DNA of 64,000 nucleotides, taken from assembly GCF_022376445.1 (NCBI RefSeq), contig NW_025955068.1, positions 62,001 through 126,000 of the forward strand. The letters are read 5' to 3'. The position numbers were made by a program, and so were the translations under genes. Within the stretch, counting starts at the first letter, position 1, and each line of letters begins with the position of its first letter. The notes beneath the pieces are model-generated. The model searched no databases, was not told where the DNA came from, and worked only from the letters and a program-made list of their open reading frames with translations. This DNA comes from Fomitopsis serialis. Lineage: Eukaryota > Basidiomycota > Agaricomycetes > Polyporales > Fomitopsidaceae. Positions 26,301-36,099 of this stretch are shown in pieces.

Positions 26301-27301
26301 CGGGAAGAATGCGTCGCCGGTCCGTACAGCGCCAGTAAGGCATCACTAAGAGATAGCGATCTCGCAAGCGCAGTGTTTAGCATGACATCCAGGTGTGACG
26401 TGTATTCCACGCGAGGGGCTGGAACACGAGGCGATGTACCATTGTCCGTAGGCTGGGCAGGACCACTAGGTGTGTCTACATCGTCGACGCACTTATCTCT
26501 CGGGAGGGTGATGCACAGTGCGGCATGATCCGACCACGTCGGCCATTGCGGGAGGATGCGCAAGCGGACGCCGGGTGTACGGAGTAGGGACGGCGAGGCC
26601 ACGGCATAGTCAATGACAGACGATCCGAGCGCCTGGAAGGACGTGAATCGGGGTATGGAGTCTGGTTCCTGTAGTGTAGTCCCATTCAATATGCAGAGCC
26701 CGTAATCACTGCATACCTGCAGCAGTGTGCGCCCGTGTTGCGAGACCGCTGCTCCATCGGGCGAACGTCTCATCCAGTCGACGTGTGGTGTACAGGACGC
26801 GGTGCGCGCATTGAAGTCGCCTGCCATCACCAGTGGGACGTTATCCGAAGTTGTCACTGCAAGGACCTCGGCGAGCTTCTGCATTGGGCCGAGGGCAGAA
26901 AGAGCGTACCAGTGCGACTGCTGAGGGGGCACATACACGTTCAGGAGCCATAGTCCGGGAAAGCGGAGGAGCATGATCTCGGACCCGCCTAAGTCTTCGT
27001 GGTGTACACAACGCAGGTCACAGCGTACTAGCGCCGCCAGACCGCCTCCTGGAGCACCCATGGACGGGGTGTTCGGCCGGCCACACACGAAAAGGTCGTA
27101 GCATGGTGGCAGGAGGAGTTGGGCTTCCTGCTCCGGCCGTAGATGAGTCTCCTGGAGGAGAACCACGTCAAAGTTCACCAGTGCGGCACGGAACGAGTCA
27201 CTCTTCATTTTGAGAGCCATATTGCCGTGTACGTTCCAGCTTGCCACGCGAATCGGGGGAGACTCGGGCGCACTGGAAGGCGCACATTTCAGCATTCTCA
27301 T
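23354..27301 (-). CDS. LINE ORF2: endonuclease, RNase H, reverse transcriptase
   Basis: One uninterrupted frame of about 1,315 codons from the ATG at 27301. Domain order: an APE-type endonuclease at the N terminus (VASWNVHGN, LLQETHL, MAGDFNA, WSDHAAL); then RNase H (YTDGSA, NNRAELFA, YTDSEYS, WVKGHAKNAANEAAD), giving the D-E-D set of catalytic acids; then reverse transcriptase (GEDRIPYDRV, QNGFRTGCRT, motif A FVDLSNAFPSVD, motif B LIGDPASP, motif C QADDIVLW). A Cys-rich finger (CRFCQ...H...C) stands near the C terminus. All catalytic residues I can check are present. The order EN-RNH-RT is unusual, since in I/Tad1-type elements RNase H follows RT. The protein would nick target DNA and copy its own RNA at the nick. 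Confidence 0.93.
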   Translation of the reverse strand: MRMLKCAPSSAPESPPIRVASWNVHGNMALKMKSDSFRAALVNFDVVLLQETHLRPEQEAQLLLPPCYDLFVCGRPNTPSMGAPGGGLAALVRCDLRCVHHEDLGGSEIMLLRFPGLWLLNVYVPPQQSHWYALSALGPMQKLAEVLAVTTSDNVPLVMAGDFNARTASCTPHVDWMRRSPDGAAVSQHGRTLLQVCSDYGLCILNGTTLQEPDSIPRFTSFQALGSSVIDYAVASPSLLRTPGVRLRILPQWPTWSDHAALCITLPRDKCVDDVDTPSGPAQPTDNGTSPRVPAPRVEYTSHLDVMLNTALARSLSLSDALLALYGPATHSSRAVVHVYTDGSADRPPGARTGGAIRAGSGIYWGRGSESNRALLAPLPPTNNRAELFAILVAIAEAPAWKTLRVYTDSEYSIRCICHWAPRFAAAGWRCANADLLVNIMEILKARPTQVTFCWVKGHAKNAANEAADELAREGCRQLGPMAPLVPLKPVHTPMDAHADDLVKMADGTCKVHTDLPPHTVPRSAATLTVERTLRVRDEPESGRSAEANNLRLMRERFVRELLEPGKPVAAFWTAFRGLVDPAPRAARVSVTDLRAAFMPRMNAPVVLPSNFDAVRYSANRMWSQMLPERTTPNPDQLFFARPWTLDEIADAKEHIRKHNRRSAMGEDRIPYDRVLGLDNEDLLCLFQECVDSLDAPTTWLTAILTGIAKRGKDTAQAANYRAVGLESCLLKMLTLMIERRMRAWAEATAKIPPSQNGFRTGCRTNNNAFVLRAAIEKARSSGRTLYVAFVDLSNAFPSVDQPTLWAKLQDAGFSGPLFDWLRMLYARLSYVVRQDGNESDSFRATAGILIGDPASPILWILFLADLIISDHPDDTDLGGILMSHLEQADDIVLWSMSQEGLQRKLDDLARWCSLNFAVINVSKTQLMIFGPLPAQMPCLSVNGVRIVLVDRYTYVGILFQSTARDIFAAHIEHRVAVARRTANACLSVESYVADLPPWASLTLYNTHIDSHLISGCEVTIDVRLAALTSLASVQMTYLRRSLGLNPRTVTSVLYTETGLWPIRYRRLSLALRYLLYVVTQRPQLPLAALAESRSMALTGSASWISDLQYALQQLPVPVKFPIADALTPDTVKKCAQQVLQSLRSYLRNEVRGSERLRLLSARSHNLGIIARRKYLSLDSRALRQAICRLLASDHPFAIEGLRRRSPPIPREWRICRFCQGRNMVEDEAHVLMCCQADILRSLRAHFMRRVHNALTAHGRAISMSSPNRFLMAVIADECTQHIVAQFISDVFGCCDAVPLLVVTTMEQYQSYAIL

Positions 27302-27308
27302 TTTGTTG

Positions 27309-27341
27309 TGTACAGTAGTATCGAACACTGACTACTGTACA
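27309..27341 (-). promoter_or_regulatory. Hairpin spanning the ORF1 stop codon
   Basis: In the transcript sense the 11 bases TGTACAGTAGT are followed, after an 11-base loop, by their exact reverse complement ACTACTGTACA. The UAG that ends ORF1 lies in the 5' arm. ORF2 is in the same frame directly downstream. The structure could act in readthrough or reinitiation; that is inference from position only. Confidence 0.6.
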
Positions 27342-28345
27342 ATTTTAGCCCGGACGGTCGGGTACCTCGACTCCGCCGCCGAGTTCCAGGCATTGGTGAA
27401 GTCCCTGGCTTCCTCCCAGGACCTGAACAGGACGCGTACATACGTGATGTCGTTATCCAGGGAAACGTTCAGGACGGGGGACGCATCCATCTCGATGTCG
27501 CTCCGCACGATCCTCGTGACTGACAGGAATTGCTCCCGAACAACCGTCGCGGTCCACGCCATGGCGCCAAAGAGGACATGCGTATTGCGCGCGTGGGAGT
27601 ACGAAGCCTGTGGGGACGGCCTCTGCGCAGGAACAGGCAGGACCGGCATCGGGAGGCGAACTCGGGACGAAGAAGCCGTTGGTTGGGCCTGCACTGAAGG
27701 ATCGCGACGCTGGTTGGGGGGATCACGGTATTGGTTCGGAGGCTCCCGCTGCTGGCTGGCCGGGTTGCGAGGTCCACGCTTCGGACGCTTAGGAGGCCTG
27801 GCGTTCGTGGCATCATCGTCTCTGGTGTCCGATCCCCGGGAGCGTATGTTTGGAGGCTCCGGCAGCGGAGCCAGGGTAGCACGCTGCACCCGCACCGCTG
27901 CACTTGCAGGACCAGGCATCGGCACGTCCTGTTGCTGAGGAGGACGAAGCGCTGCGGGAGGGTCGCGAGGGGCGTACGTGTATCCGTTATCCGCGTGCCA
28001 GTTCCCGAGGAGGGTTGCAACCGTGTCCTCCACCCCAGTGAGAGTATGAGCGACCCTAGCGATCTGCGTCGCTACATCGTTGACCGTGCCGTCCACATGG
28101 TTCACCGAGCGGGTCAGGTTGTCGAGGCGTAAGTCGGAAGCGGCCGTCGTGGACACTATCGTGTTGTGTGCGTCCCGCAGCTGCTCGAGGTCATGGGCTG
28201 CCATGGTCATGTCCCGAGTCAGGGTGTCCAGGCGATCGTCGAGCACCGCTTCGACCGCAGCAGGAAGCTCATTCTCCATGTGCGCGAGGATCTGCGAAGC
28301 GATGCGAGCATCCATGTTCGATGCCGCCGTTACGGCGCGGCTCAT
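27332..28345 (-). CDS. LINE ORF1 RNA-binding-type protein
   Basis: 337 codons from the ATG at 28345 to TAG at 27332. The N-terminal 130 residues are Asp/Leu/Thr-rich with heptad-like spacing (LDTLTRDMTMAAHDLEQL..., LDNLTRSVNHVD) and probably form a coiled coil. A Pro/Arg-rich disordered middle follows (about residues 150-240). The last 90 residues alternate strands and helices (VLFGAMAW...VLNVSLDNDITYVRVLFRSWEEARDFTNAW) in a way that suggests an RRM-like fold. This coiled-coil, linker, RRM layout matches LINE ORF1 nucleic-acid chaperones that coat the element RNA. No zinc knuckle is seen. The frame continues into ORF2 past a single TAG. Confidence 0.75.
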   Translation of the reverse strand: MSRAVTAASNMDARIASQILAHMENELPAAVEAVLDDRLDTLTRDMTMAAHDLEQLRDAHNTIVSTTAASDLRLDNLTRSVNHVDGTVNDVATQIARVAHTLTGVEDTVATLLGNWHADNGYTYAPRDPPAALRPPQQQDVPMPGPASAAVRVQRATLAPLPEPPNIRSRGSDTRDDDATNARPPKRPKRGPRNPASQQREPPNQYRDPPNQRRDPSVQAQPTASSSRVRLPMPVLPVPAQRPSPQASYSHARNTHVLFGAMAWTATVVREQFLSVTRIVRSDIEMDASPVLNVSLDNDITYVRVLFRSWEEARDFTNAWNSAAESRYPTVRAKIVQ

Positions 28346-28615
28346 CGACTCGCGGAGCGCAGCATTCTCGGTGGTTAGAGTCGCGGCACCGAGTCACTGA
28401 TGCGTTCACTGGTCGGATTCCTAGTCACTCCGGAGGTGCTTCACCGGTCCACGGTAGCCTACGGTAGCGCAATGGCAGCGGACCAGTCTCCCGGATGACT
28501 CGGCATCCGCCGAAGTGCGTCAGAGCAGCGTGGTCCGCGCGCGAGGGCACGCCGTGCATCTTGACTTGTTCTCTGACATTCAGTTTGCACGCACAACGTA
28601 TACCCCCTTCACGAC

Positions 28616-31245
28616 ATGCCACGCGAAATTGTGAACGTACAGGTGAATGACGCGTATTCAGAGCGTGCGGGATCGGTGCTGATCCGTGGATGTCGTGCAG
28701 GTCGGCCAGGTAGGGCAGCGCGGGAGCTCCTTTGCGAGGTGTGGTGGCTCACGATGGCGTCTTGGTTGTGTAGGCCGGAAACCAGGTCGGGGCGAGTTTT
28801 TGGGAGATGGTGCTGGCGGAGCACGGTCTGAATGAGGAAGGGGTGAGTCCTTTGCCTCCAGTATTGAAAGAGTTCGCTAACCAAGCTACGCGTTAGTTCT
28901 ACACGGGAAACGACCCTCTGCAGCTCCCCAAGGTACGTGACACTGTGCATTGATGTTTTGCTGCCAGCTAACGGCGCTCCATCTAGGTTGACGTGTTCTT
29001 CACCGAAGTACAGCAACAAGGCGGTAGCAAGTATGTTCCGCGTAGCGTGCAAGTTGACCTGGAGGGTGGCGTTTGCAACCACGTATGCGCGTTCCCTCAA
29101 CGTCAATTGGCTACGAAGCTGATCTTTGTGTGTCAGATCCGTTCTGGCAAGCTAGGGAAGCTTTTCCGGCCAGACAGCTTCATCACCGGCGATACTGGCG
29201 CCGGAAACAACTGGGCTAAAGGATGTAAGTTGATTTTTCTTCGCGAAACCAGGTACAACTACTGAACCTCACTTAGACTACACTGAGGGTGCGTTTGACC
29301 GCTGTCGATACCTCGACCTTTTTGTCTTGAACTAAGCTTCTAGGTGCCGAGCTTGTGGATGGTATCATGGTGGGTATTGCTCTTCAGCTCACGGTGTTCC
29401 GCGTTGCTGAGTATGCTGCGGTACCTCTTCAGGACGTTGTCCGCGTGCAGGCCGAAGGTTGTGATGCCATGCAAGGATTCCAGATGATCCATTCTCTGGG
29501 TGGAGGGACGGGCTCTGGTCTTGGCTCCCTCCTCCTGTCTAAGTTCCGAGAAGTTGTGTTCGCTATTATTCACCTAATCTGCTCCCTGATGCGAATACTG
29601 TAGGAATACCCTGACAGGATGCTATCAACGTTCTCGATCCTGCCGTCTCCCAAGGCATGTTCTACTGCCTTCGTTATCTCACGCGCCACTGACCTACGCT
29701 ATGAAAGGTGTCTGAGACTGTCGTCGAGGTATGTGTGGTGAGACTAACCTAGGTGCACCACTGACGAGAGTCGTAGCCATACAATGCGCTCCTGTCGATC
29801 CACCAGCTGGTTGAGAACAGTGACATGACTATGTGCATCGACAACGAGGCCCTGTGAGTGTATGTCGCTGACATGATTACGCCGAACCGTTAAACACTTG
29901 TTAGATATGACATCACTGTGCGAACTCTTGGAAACAAGGCCCCCGAGTTCGCTGACCTGAACGTTGTAAGTCCCAGAGATTGTTCACATTTCTGACGCCC
30001 GATATAACCCCGACGTGTCCGTAGTTGGTCTCGCAAGTGATGTGCGGAGTCAGTACCAGTCTGCGGTTCCCTGGACAGCTGAACGGGTGAGTGCCTGTAC
30101 TGACAGAGTCTCAGCGACGTGCTAATAGTACGCATCGGCAGCGACCTCCGCAAGCTGGCGCTGAACCTCGTCCCCTTCCCTCGTCTGCATTTCCTCATGC
30201 CGAGCTACGCGCCGTTCTTCGACCCTCGCTCCAAGGCGTTTGTTCGCATGACCGTGCCCGATCTCACATCGGCGTGAGTGCTATTATCGTCGCGTGTTGC
30301 TACAGCGGACTGAGTGTCGTTCCTGATCCGCACAGGCTCTTCGACCGGAAAAACCTGCTCGTCGCCTGCGACCCTAGGTTCGGGTGAGTGATACTTTGTG
30401 TTTCAGAGAAGGAATGTACGCGGATCGTAGTAATGCGTTTTCGGCAGCCGGTACCTCACTGCTGCGACGATCTTCCGAGGAAAGATATCTTCGCAAGAGG
30501 TGCGTGTCATCGAGCCCTTGCGTGACTCACTGTTGACATGATATGCATTCAGGCTGAAGTAAGTTGGACATGTTGTCATTCCGGTGGCTCGAACGTCGGC
30601 CAATAACGCTCTACAGAACTCTGTTATGGATCTTCAGCGCAGGAACTCCGCCCAATTTGTGGAGTGCGTAGAGGACACGCATTTCTTAGCGCTGACATCT
30701 CATCCTTGATCGTTCAGATGGATTCCCGATAATGTCTCTGTTTCTCTGATCTCGGTGCCACCTGTTGGTACAACTGCGGTAAGACAACCACCGATGTAGC
30801 CACTGCTTGTCAGACTCATTCTATTGCTAGGCTGCAACATGTCTCTCCAACTCGACTGCTGTGCAAGAGCTTTTCCAGCGAACGCTGAGCCAGGTTCGTA
30901 TTTAGCACTAGCACTTCCGGCAGATAACTCAAATAAGGATCTAGTTCGTCGCGATGTACAAACGTCAGGCTTTCCTCCACTGGTATACCGGAGAGGGCAT
31001 GGACGCTATGGAATTCTCGGAGGCTGAAAGCAATGCTCACGACCTCGTGTAAGTCCCCTCCCAGCTACAACAAGTCTGATCAGTCCGCTGATATCCCCGC
31101 AGTTCTGAGTACCAGCAGGTATGCACGCTCCATACTACTTGGTGGTCGTGTCGCTCACTCTTTCACTTAGTATCAAGAAGCATCAGTCGAAGAGGAATAC
31201 GTCGACGAAGAGTACGAAGAAGAGCTTCCCGTTGAAGAAGAATAA
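28616..31245 (+). CDS. Divergent beta-tubulin
   Basis: A heavily split beta-tubulin gene. The start ATG at 28616 gives MPREIVNVQ, then a 9-base exon encoding VGQ (28701-28709), then [13 protein letters not shown]. Tubulin signatures follow: [15 protein letters not shown], the nucleotide-binding loop [69 protein letters not shown] and an acidic C-terminal tail ending VEEE at 31245. Further tiny exons are 29277-29288 and 30553-30558. The protein departs from the standard type: VQQQGGSK makes an insertion near residue 55, GGVCNH replaces the usual EPGTMD, and NSDMTM replaces NSDETF around residue 198. It is probably a second, specialised beta-tubulin. The LINE ends within 271 bases of its start codon. 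Confidence 0.85.
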
Positions 31246-31992
31246 GGTCGAGTCTGGAGTTCCTTGCTGCTTTTGCCTTCGAGTGGTCCGGTGTCGGCAC
31301 TCGCGATTTACTATGCGTCTATCTAGCAAAAAACTTCACATTTCTAGCATCTATCCTACTAATATAGCTTGCTGTCGTGTTGGTTAATCCAGTGCTTCTT
31401 GTATGATGACAGCTACGCCCGAGACGGCCTTCCGACCCGGGATGCGATCCACATGGGATCCATAGCTAGGGCAAGTATGCAGTTAGGTCGCCAATCGGAC
31501 GTGTCCCAGCGGCCATTCTGGGGCCCCGCGGGGAAGAATCTAGATGTGTATGGTCTTCTGAGCCGCAGTGAGTGCAGTCACTCCGTTGTCCGCTAACCTT
31601 GTCATGACAGTCGCCCCGAGGTTCCTCCGTGTCCTGACTCTCCACCCGCTCGTCTCGCCCAACGGCGTCAGCATTCACCGTTCTCAATTACGGTGCATAC
31701 AACGGACTCGCAGGATTGCTGTTCACAGCGACCGTCATGTAGCAAGTGGCGTACCTGGATTCTTCGCCAAACTTGCTGCAGGGGACTTTAGAAGTGGAAA
31801 CAAACCCAGTAACGTGCTATCCAGCGCAGTACTCTGGTCAGGTATCTGTTCTGCACCTTGTGATCTTGCGTGCTCACGGAATACGGGCCGTATTGAGTAA
31901 CTGTTGTGACATGCGTCCGTCTCTTACATATATAACACGACAGAGGTCGGAAGACTCGCCCTCAGGCACTCCGCAGACAACCTCTTGCCAGA
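31246..31992. other. Intergenic between tubulin and DUF1479 genes
   Basis: Tubulin 3' end and promoter of the oxygenase gene. No further gene is seen. Confidence 0.5.
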
Positions 31993-33785
31993 ATGTCCCA
32001 GCCTGAATTCGGTCCGTGCCCTCCTCGCTTCATCGAGCTCAAGAAGGAGATTGCCGCCTCCTATCCCGACTTTCAGGCACGCGTCACGAAGGCATGGAAT
32101 GAGCTCCTAGCTGAACTCGAAGTCTTCACGGCCGATGTTGCCAAGCAGGGCACAGAGGTAGAGTTGACTCTTTCTGCACTCTACCACGTCCGCTCATGGG
32201 ATCATAGTATGTTCCTCAAGTCGACTTCTCTGAACTCAGCTCCCTCAGTCCTGAGAAGGTCGAGGAGGTTCGCAGGAAAGGCAGCGTCGTCATTCGCAAT
32301 GTCGTAGATGACGCCGAGGCAACTTCCTGGAAGGAATGGCTCAAGGAGTACGTTTCGACGAACCCCGGAATCGATGGTCAGACTATGGCTGCGATAGGTG
32401 CATGCAGTCATTCTCACCTCTCGTCCTGCAGGCTTCCCCGTGGATGACAAACAGTTCTTCCAGCTCTAGTACGTTATCTGCGGCCCCAAGGCAGCTTTTC
32501 ACTAACATCAGAGTAGCTGGACGAAGTCCCAAGTCCGTGCTCGTGGGCACCCGAATGTCCTCGCAGCGACCAGCTTCCTGAACAACTTGTACCACGTCAA
32601 GTCCGGGGCGAAGATCGAAAGCGTCGACCTTTCCACGCCATTGACCTACGCCGACCGCTTCCGCATCCGGCACCCAGGCGTGCAGTGGGACGTTCATCCT
32701 CCGCATGTAGATGGTCAGTGTTGAGCGGCGCTAGAGCGGACATTGCTCATTGAGGAGACTGAACAGGTGGTGCAATTGAACGATGGGAAGATCCCACGTT
32801 CAGGAAGTGTTTCGAGGATATTTTGACTGGTAACTGGCGCGACCACGATCCTTATGACCTCGAGAACCGCATCAACGCTCGCAGCTCCCTGTACGGCCGA
32901 GTCGGCCAGGTATGTTCCTGCTCGGCGATTTGGACCAGCCACACCTGATAAGCCAATCAGGCTACTGTGTTCAGGACGTATCAGGGCTGGCTCGCCGTGA
33001 GGTGCGTATCATGCTACACAGCACATTGCAGCACAGCTGACAGACGTAACAGCGAGACCGCTCCTCACGAAGGAACCCTGCAGGTCTTCCCGAATGTCTA
33101 TCTCTCGAATGCCTACACCATCCTGCGTCCGTTCTTCCGGCAGATTCCTGGCACCAATGACCCTCTCGATCCCAACAACTGGGAGTATGGTAGGTATTCT
33201 TCTCTGCCTTCCGTCAAGTTGTAGGGCGCTCATCTGAGCACCAGACATCTCGTCGTCCGACTTCCCTGGCATTTACTCCACCGACTCTGGATTCCGTGGG
33301 CCCCGGCCGAACACGGAGACACACCCGCACATGAAGCTCGAGCGGACGATGGTATCCGTGCCCAAGGTCTACCCTGGCGACATGGTATTCTGGCACTGTG
33401 TACGCAACACTTGCACTCCTCTTCATATATCGTCCGCCCTGACATCATGGATTCCCTCAGGACGTTGTGCATGCAGTTGAGAAGGAACATGTTGGAACGG
33501 GCGACTCTGCTGGTAAGCACGGCCCTTCCACATCCTCTGTAGCCGCCAATAGCAGACTAATCACCTGCGCTGTGTCATGTAGTTCTATACATCCCTGCCT
33601 TACCGCTGACACCCATGAACGCGGACTACGTGCGCCGGCAGAAGGAGAGCTTCCTTCAGGGTGTCCCGCCGCCGGACTTCCCGCCTAGCAACGGCGAGAG
33701 CAAGCACGTAGGCGTGGGCAGGCCGGAGGACATCGAGAGCCCGATCGGCAAGCGTGCGATGGGTCTTGCAATCGAGGTGGTTTGA
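31993..33785 (+). CDS. DUF1479 2-oxoglutarate/Fe(II)-type oxygenase
   Basis: A ten-exon gene with a clean frame of 432 codons. Exons: 31993-32157, 32208-32376, 32432-32468, 32517-32713, 32767-32909, 32961-33001, 33053-33189, 33245-33399, 33461-33512, 33583-33785. The product starts MSQPEFGPCPPRFIELKKEI and matches the DUF1479 (YbiU-like) family, predicted non-heme iron dioxygenases. Iron ligands are visible as H-V-D in HPPHVDGG and the distal His in HCDVVHAVEK. Other family stretches are GSVVIRNVVDD, YWTKSQVRARGHP, TYQGWLAVSETAPHEGTL and DMVFWH. The length fits the family, and the substrate is not known. Unlike several neighbours this gene shows no frame break. Confidence 0.9.
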
Positions 33786-34055
33786 AGAGCCTTGTCCTTC
33801 TCGGAACTTACGTGTAGGTATTCATGAGTGGAGATATGCTTGATTTATGCCCGTGAGTGTATATGCGGTCGGGTATATGCTATGCATCGAATATATGGGA
33901 TTCTTTAGCAATAACTGCTCGTTGTTTGCTGCTCATACAGATCTATTGCGCATCGCGACGACGAACTAGGATTACACATTGCGCTGATCATTTGATGCTC
34001 ATTGTTACATGCATACAGGTACACTTGGGTCCTAATCGCCTTCGGTACAGATCGT

Positions 34056-34951
34056 TCACCATTTGAGGTACGGCAAGAACTTGCCGCTGTAAGAAGCATC
34101 ATTGATATGATGCACAGGTAGGCTGAATGAGAGTTGAGACGCACTCAAAAATCAGCAGCACACGATCACCCTTCGGATCCGGCTTGCGTTCCACGTTGAC
34201 CTTGCAGTCGATCATGGACATGATACCGTCGCCGAACTGACACGCAAAACATTTCAATTTAGTGGTTCGCGCCCAAAGATATTCTGACTGACCTTCTCGT
34301 GGACGACAGCCTGGTATCATCGTGTCCCGTGAGATTCTACAAGCTGATGTATGACATACAGGAAAGCTCACCTTGATGGCATTGCCATACACAAGGACGC
34401 CCTGAAAGTAGTGCTGGTAAGTAGTCTGGGACGTGACATACCTGACAAACATGGTGGGAAACGTACCTCGTACAGACGATACAGAACAGGGTCAGTGGGA
34501 GGCATCGGCCCGAGACCGCGGCGCGGCCACCAGTTCGCCCCAAGTTCAGCCGCCAAGTCCGAGTGCGGAATCTCGAGGAACTGTGATAGCTTTGCCAGTT
34601 CCTCCTCTGAAAGCTTTGCCTGAGATAGGGGGTCACAACCGTGCAGTCCCGGGACGTGTCATGTGCTCTACCTGTCCGTAGAACATCGCCGCGACCCAGA
34701 CTTCATCCCGACCGATAGCCTTGGCGATCTGGTCGAAGGTAGCACCTACGTCGCAATAAGTGAAGCACGGTGGGGAAGGCATAAGACCTCACCCTTCTTC
34801 GCCTTTGCCTCGAAAAGGGCAACGCACATCGGCGGGAGATCAGCGTACGGCTCGCTGTTAGCGTTCACTGTCTGCGAACGTTGCGCAGCGATCGCGGTCA
34901 CTGGTAAGTTCCGAATCCACACGACCCTCGACTTACCAAGCTTTGGGACAT
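34056..34951 (-). CDS. Cyanate hydratase (cyanase)
   Basis: Cyanase converts cyanate and bicarbonate to ammonia and CO2. The start ATG at 34951 encodes MSQSL. An intron follows, then TVNANSEPYADLPPMCVALFEAKAKKG. The helical N-terminal domain reads IAKAIGRDEVWVAAMFYGQ and LAKLSQFLEIPHSDL. The catalytic domain reads WWPRRGLGPMPPTDPVLYRLYE, GVLVYGNAIKAVVHEK and FGDGIMSMIDCKVNVE. The Arg and Glu of YRLYE and the Ser of IMSMID correspond to the catalytic Arg96, Glu99 and Ser122 of the bacterial enzyme. The C terminus is FLPYLKW, one step away from the usual FLPYKEW. About six introns, one of them just before the last exon, keep phase throughout. The length of about 165 residues is typical for fungi. 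Confidence 0.93.
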
Positions 34952-35505
34952 GTCTGGAGGGCCGTAGAGGGTGCTGTCCGTATAATGGGTGTCGGTGAGA
35001 GCAGCTGGACGTGTCTGCTAACTATATAACGGGAGTCGGAAGCGCGGTAGCAGTCACACGTGATGCGATGAATGATAAACGGGCTTGTACGGTTTGACAG
35101 TCAGTAGGTACCTGGGCGTGGGCATGCTCCGCACCCCAATGGCGAAAATGCTTCCACAGGCGCGAGTGAAAGTATCGAGGCGTCATGGAGAATGCGAAGC
35201 ACCGGTGCTAGCCCTTCTGGACTGGTGGGAGTACGGGCGTGAGCGGACAATAGGGGAATGTTGGCGGCAGAAGCGCGGCTGTTTTGCTACTCCTGAGCAC
35301 CCACTGCCCTCGCGAAGCCGAAATGTACCTATCCGGGCACAACGCATGCGGGATGCCCGGCGAACGATGGATAGAACGCGAAACTCAACGTGCAGCGTGT
35401 TAATAGAAGTTCTTAAAACAGCATGCTACGGAGAGACAGAGTCAGATGAGATGGGTGCCGAAGGAAACGAGTATCGCACAAGTACAACACTACGTACTGA
35501 GAGGC
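34952..35505. other. Intergenic, promoter of cyanase
   Basis: Region between cyanase and SDHAF3, both leftward. No gene recognised. Confidence 0.45.
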
Positions 35506-36099
35506 CTATGACGACGACTTTGGATGTTCCATCCCGTCGTTTTCATCCTGAGCGCGGGCGTTCCAGACGGCCTTCGTCGCGTCCATCAACTCATATAGCT
35601 GTCCGAGTTGCTCTGCAGACATCTTAGATCACGGTCTAGTTAGCAACACGAAGGTGACAAGGGAAAATATGCTACCTTTTCCAACAACGTGGGATCCAGC
35701 TTCTTGCCCGAAAATCGCTCCGCATCTTTACCGGATGGTAGCCCGTCCAGATATATCTTCCATTGAGTGAGGAAGCCGAATATGTGCACTTTGTTCGTGA
35801 TCTCTTTGTGCCGGCGGAACTCTACGTGAATTGATTTCAGACACTACGCACATATAGCAATGAAACTGTCGCACCCGCTTTGACGTAGTCGTCACCGAGT
35901 GAGCGCATCTCACGGGGCAGATGGCAGTGCGCTCGTAGGATTCGCCTATACAATCTAGCATCAAGTGTTAGTACAGCGTTCCCAAAACTGTTCACGCCGA
36001 AGCTCACGGTATCGGGGGTAGAAGAGTCGCACTAGCTCCTCGCCAGCTCAAAGGGCTCTCCGAGACCGACTTTGCTAGTTGTACCAGGGTCGCGCGCAT
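35506..36099 (-). CDS. SDHAF3: Succinate dehydrogenase assembly factor 3 (LYR protein)
   Basis: Homologue of Acn9/Sdh7/SDHAF3, a mitochondrial matrix chaperone that helps the iron-sulfur subunit of complex II mature. The start ATG at 36099 gives MRATLVQLAKSV, then a short leader. The LYR core is split by an intron: PIP|LYRRILRAHCHLPREMRSLGDDYVK, where L-Y-R is the hallmark. An intron then separates EFRRHKEITN, followed by FLTQWKIYLDGL and a final exon MSAEQLGQLYELMDATKAVW. The stop TAG is at 35506. About 142 residues in four exons, all phases consistent. The size and motif order match the family well. Confidence 0.92.

Larger units (their letters stand above)
22950..28345 (-). mobile_element. 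Two-ORF LINE (non-LTR retrotransposon), near full length
   Basis: A non-LTR retrotransposon lying between the transketolase and tubulin genes, transcribed leftwards. It has ORF1 (27332-28345), ORF2 (stop at 23354) and about 400 bases of 3' UTR that lead to TTAGG-like short repeats at 22950-22976 in place of a poly(A) tail. ORF1 and ORF2 are intact, so the copy may be young or active. The exact 5' and 3' ends are not certain: I found no convincing target-site duplication, and only 270 bases separate ORF1 from the tubulin start codon, so the 5' end may be truncated or the tubulin promoter may have been invaded. Confidence 0.8.

Noticed and set aside
22865..28620. ATGTCGTGA at both sides of the full-length LINE as a target-site duplication
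   Set aside because: Only 9 bases match, one copy overlaps the tubulin start codon, and a match this short is expected by chance in the region searched.
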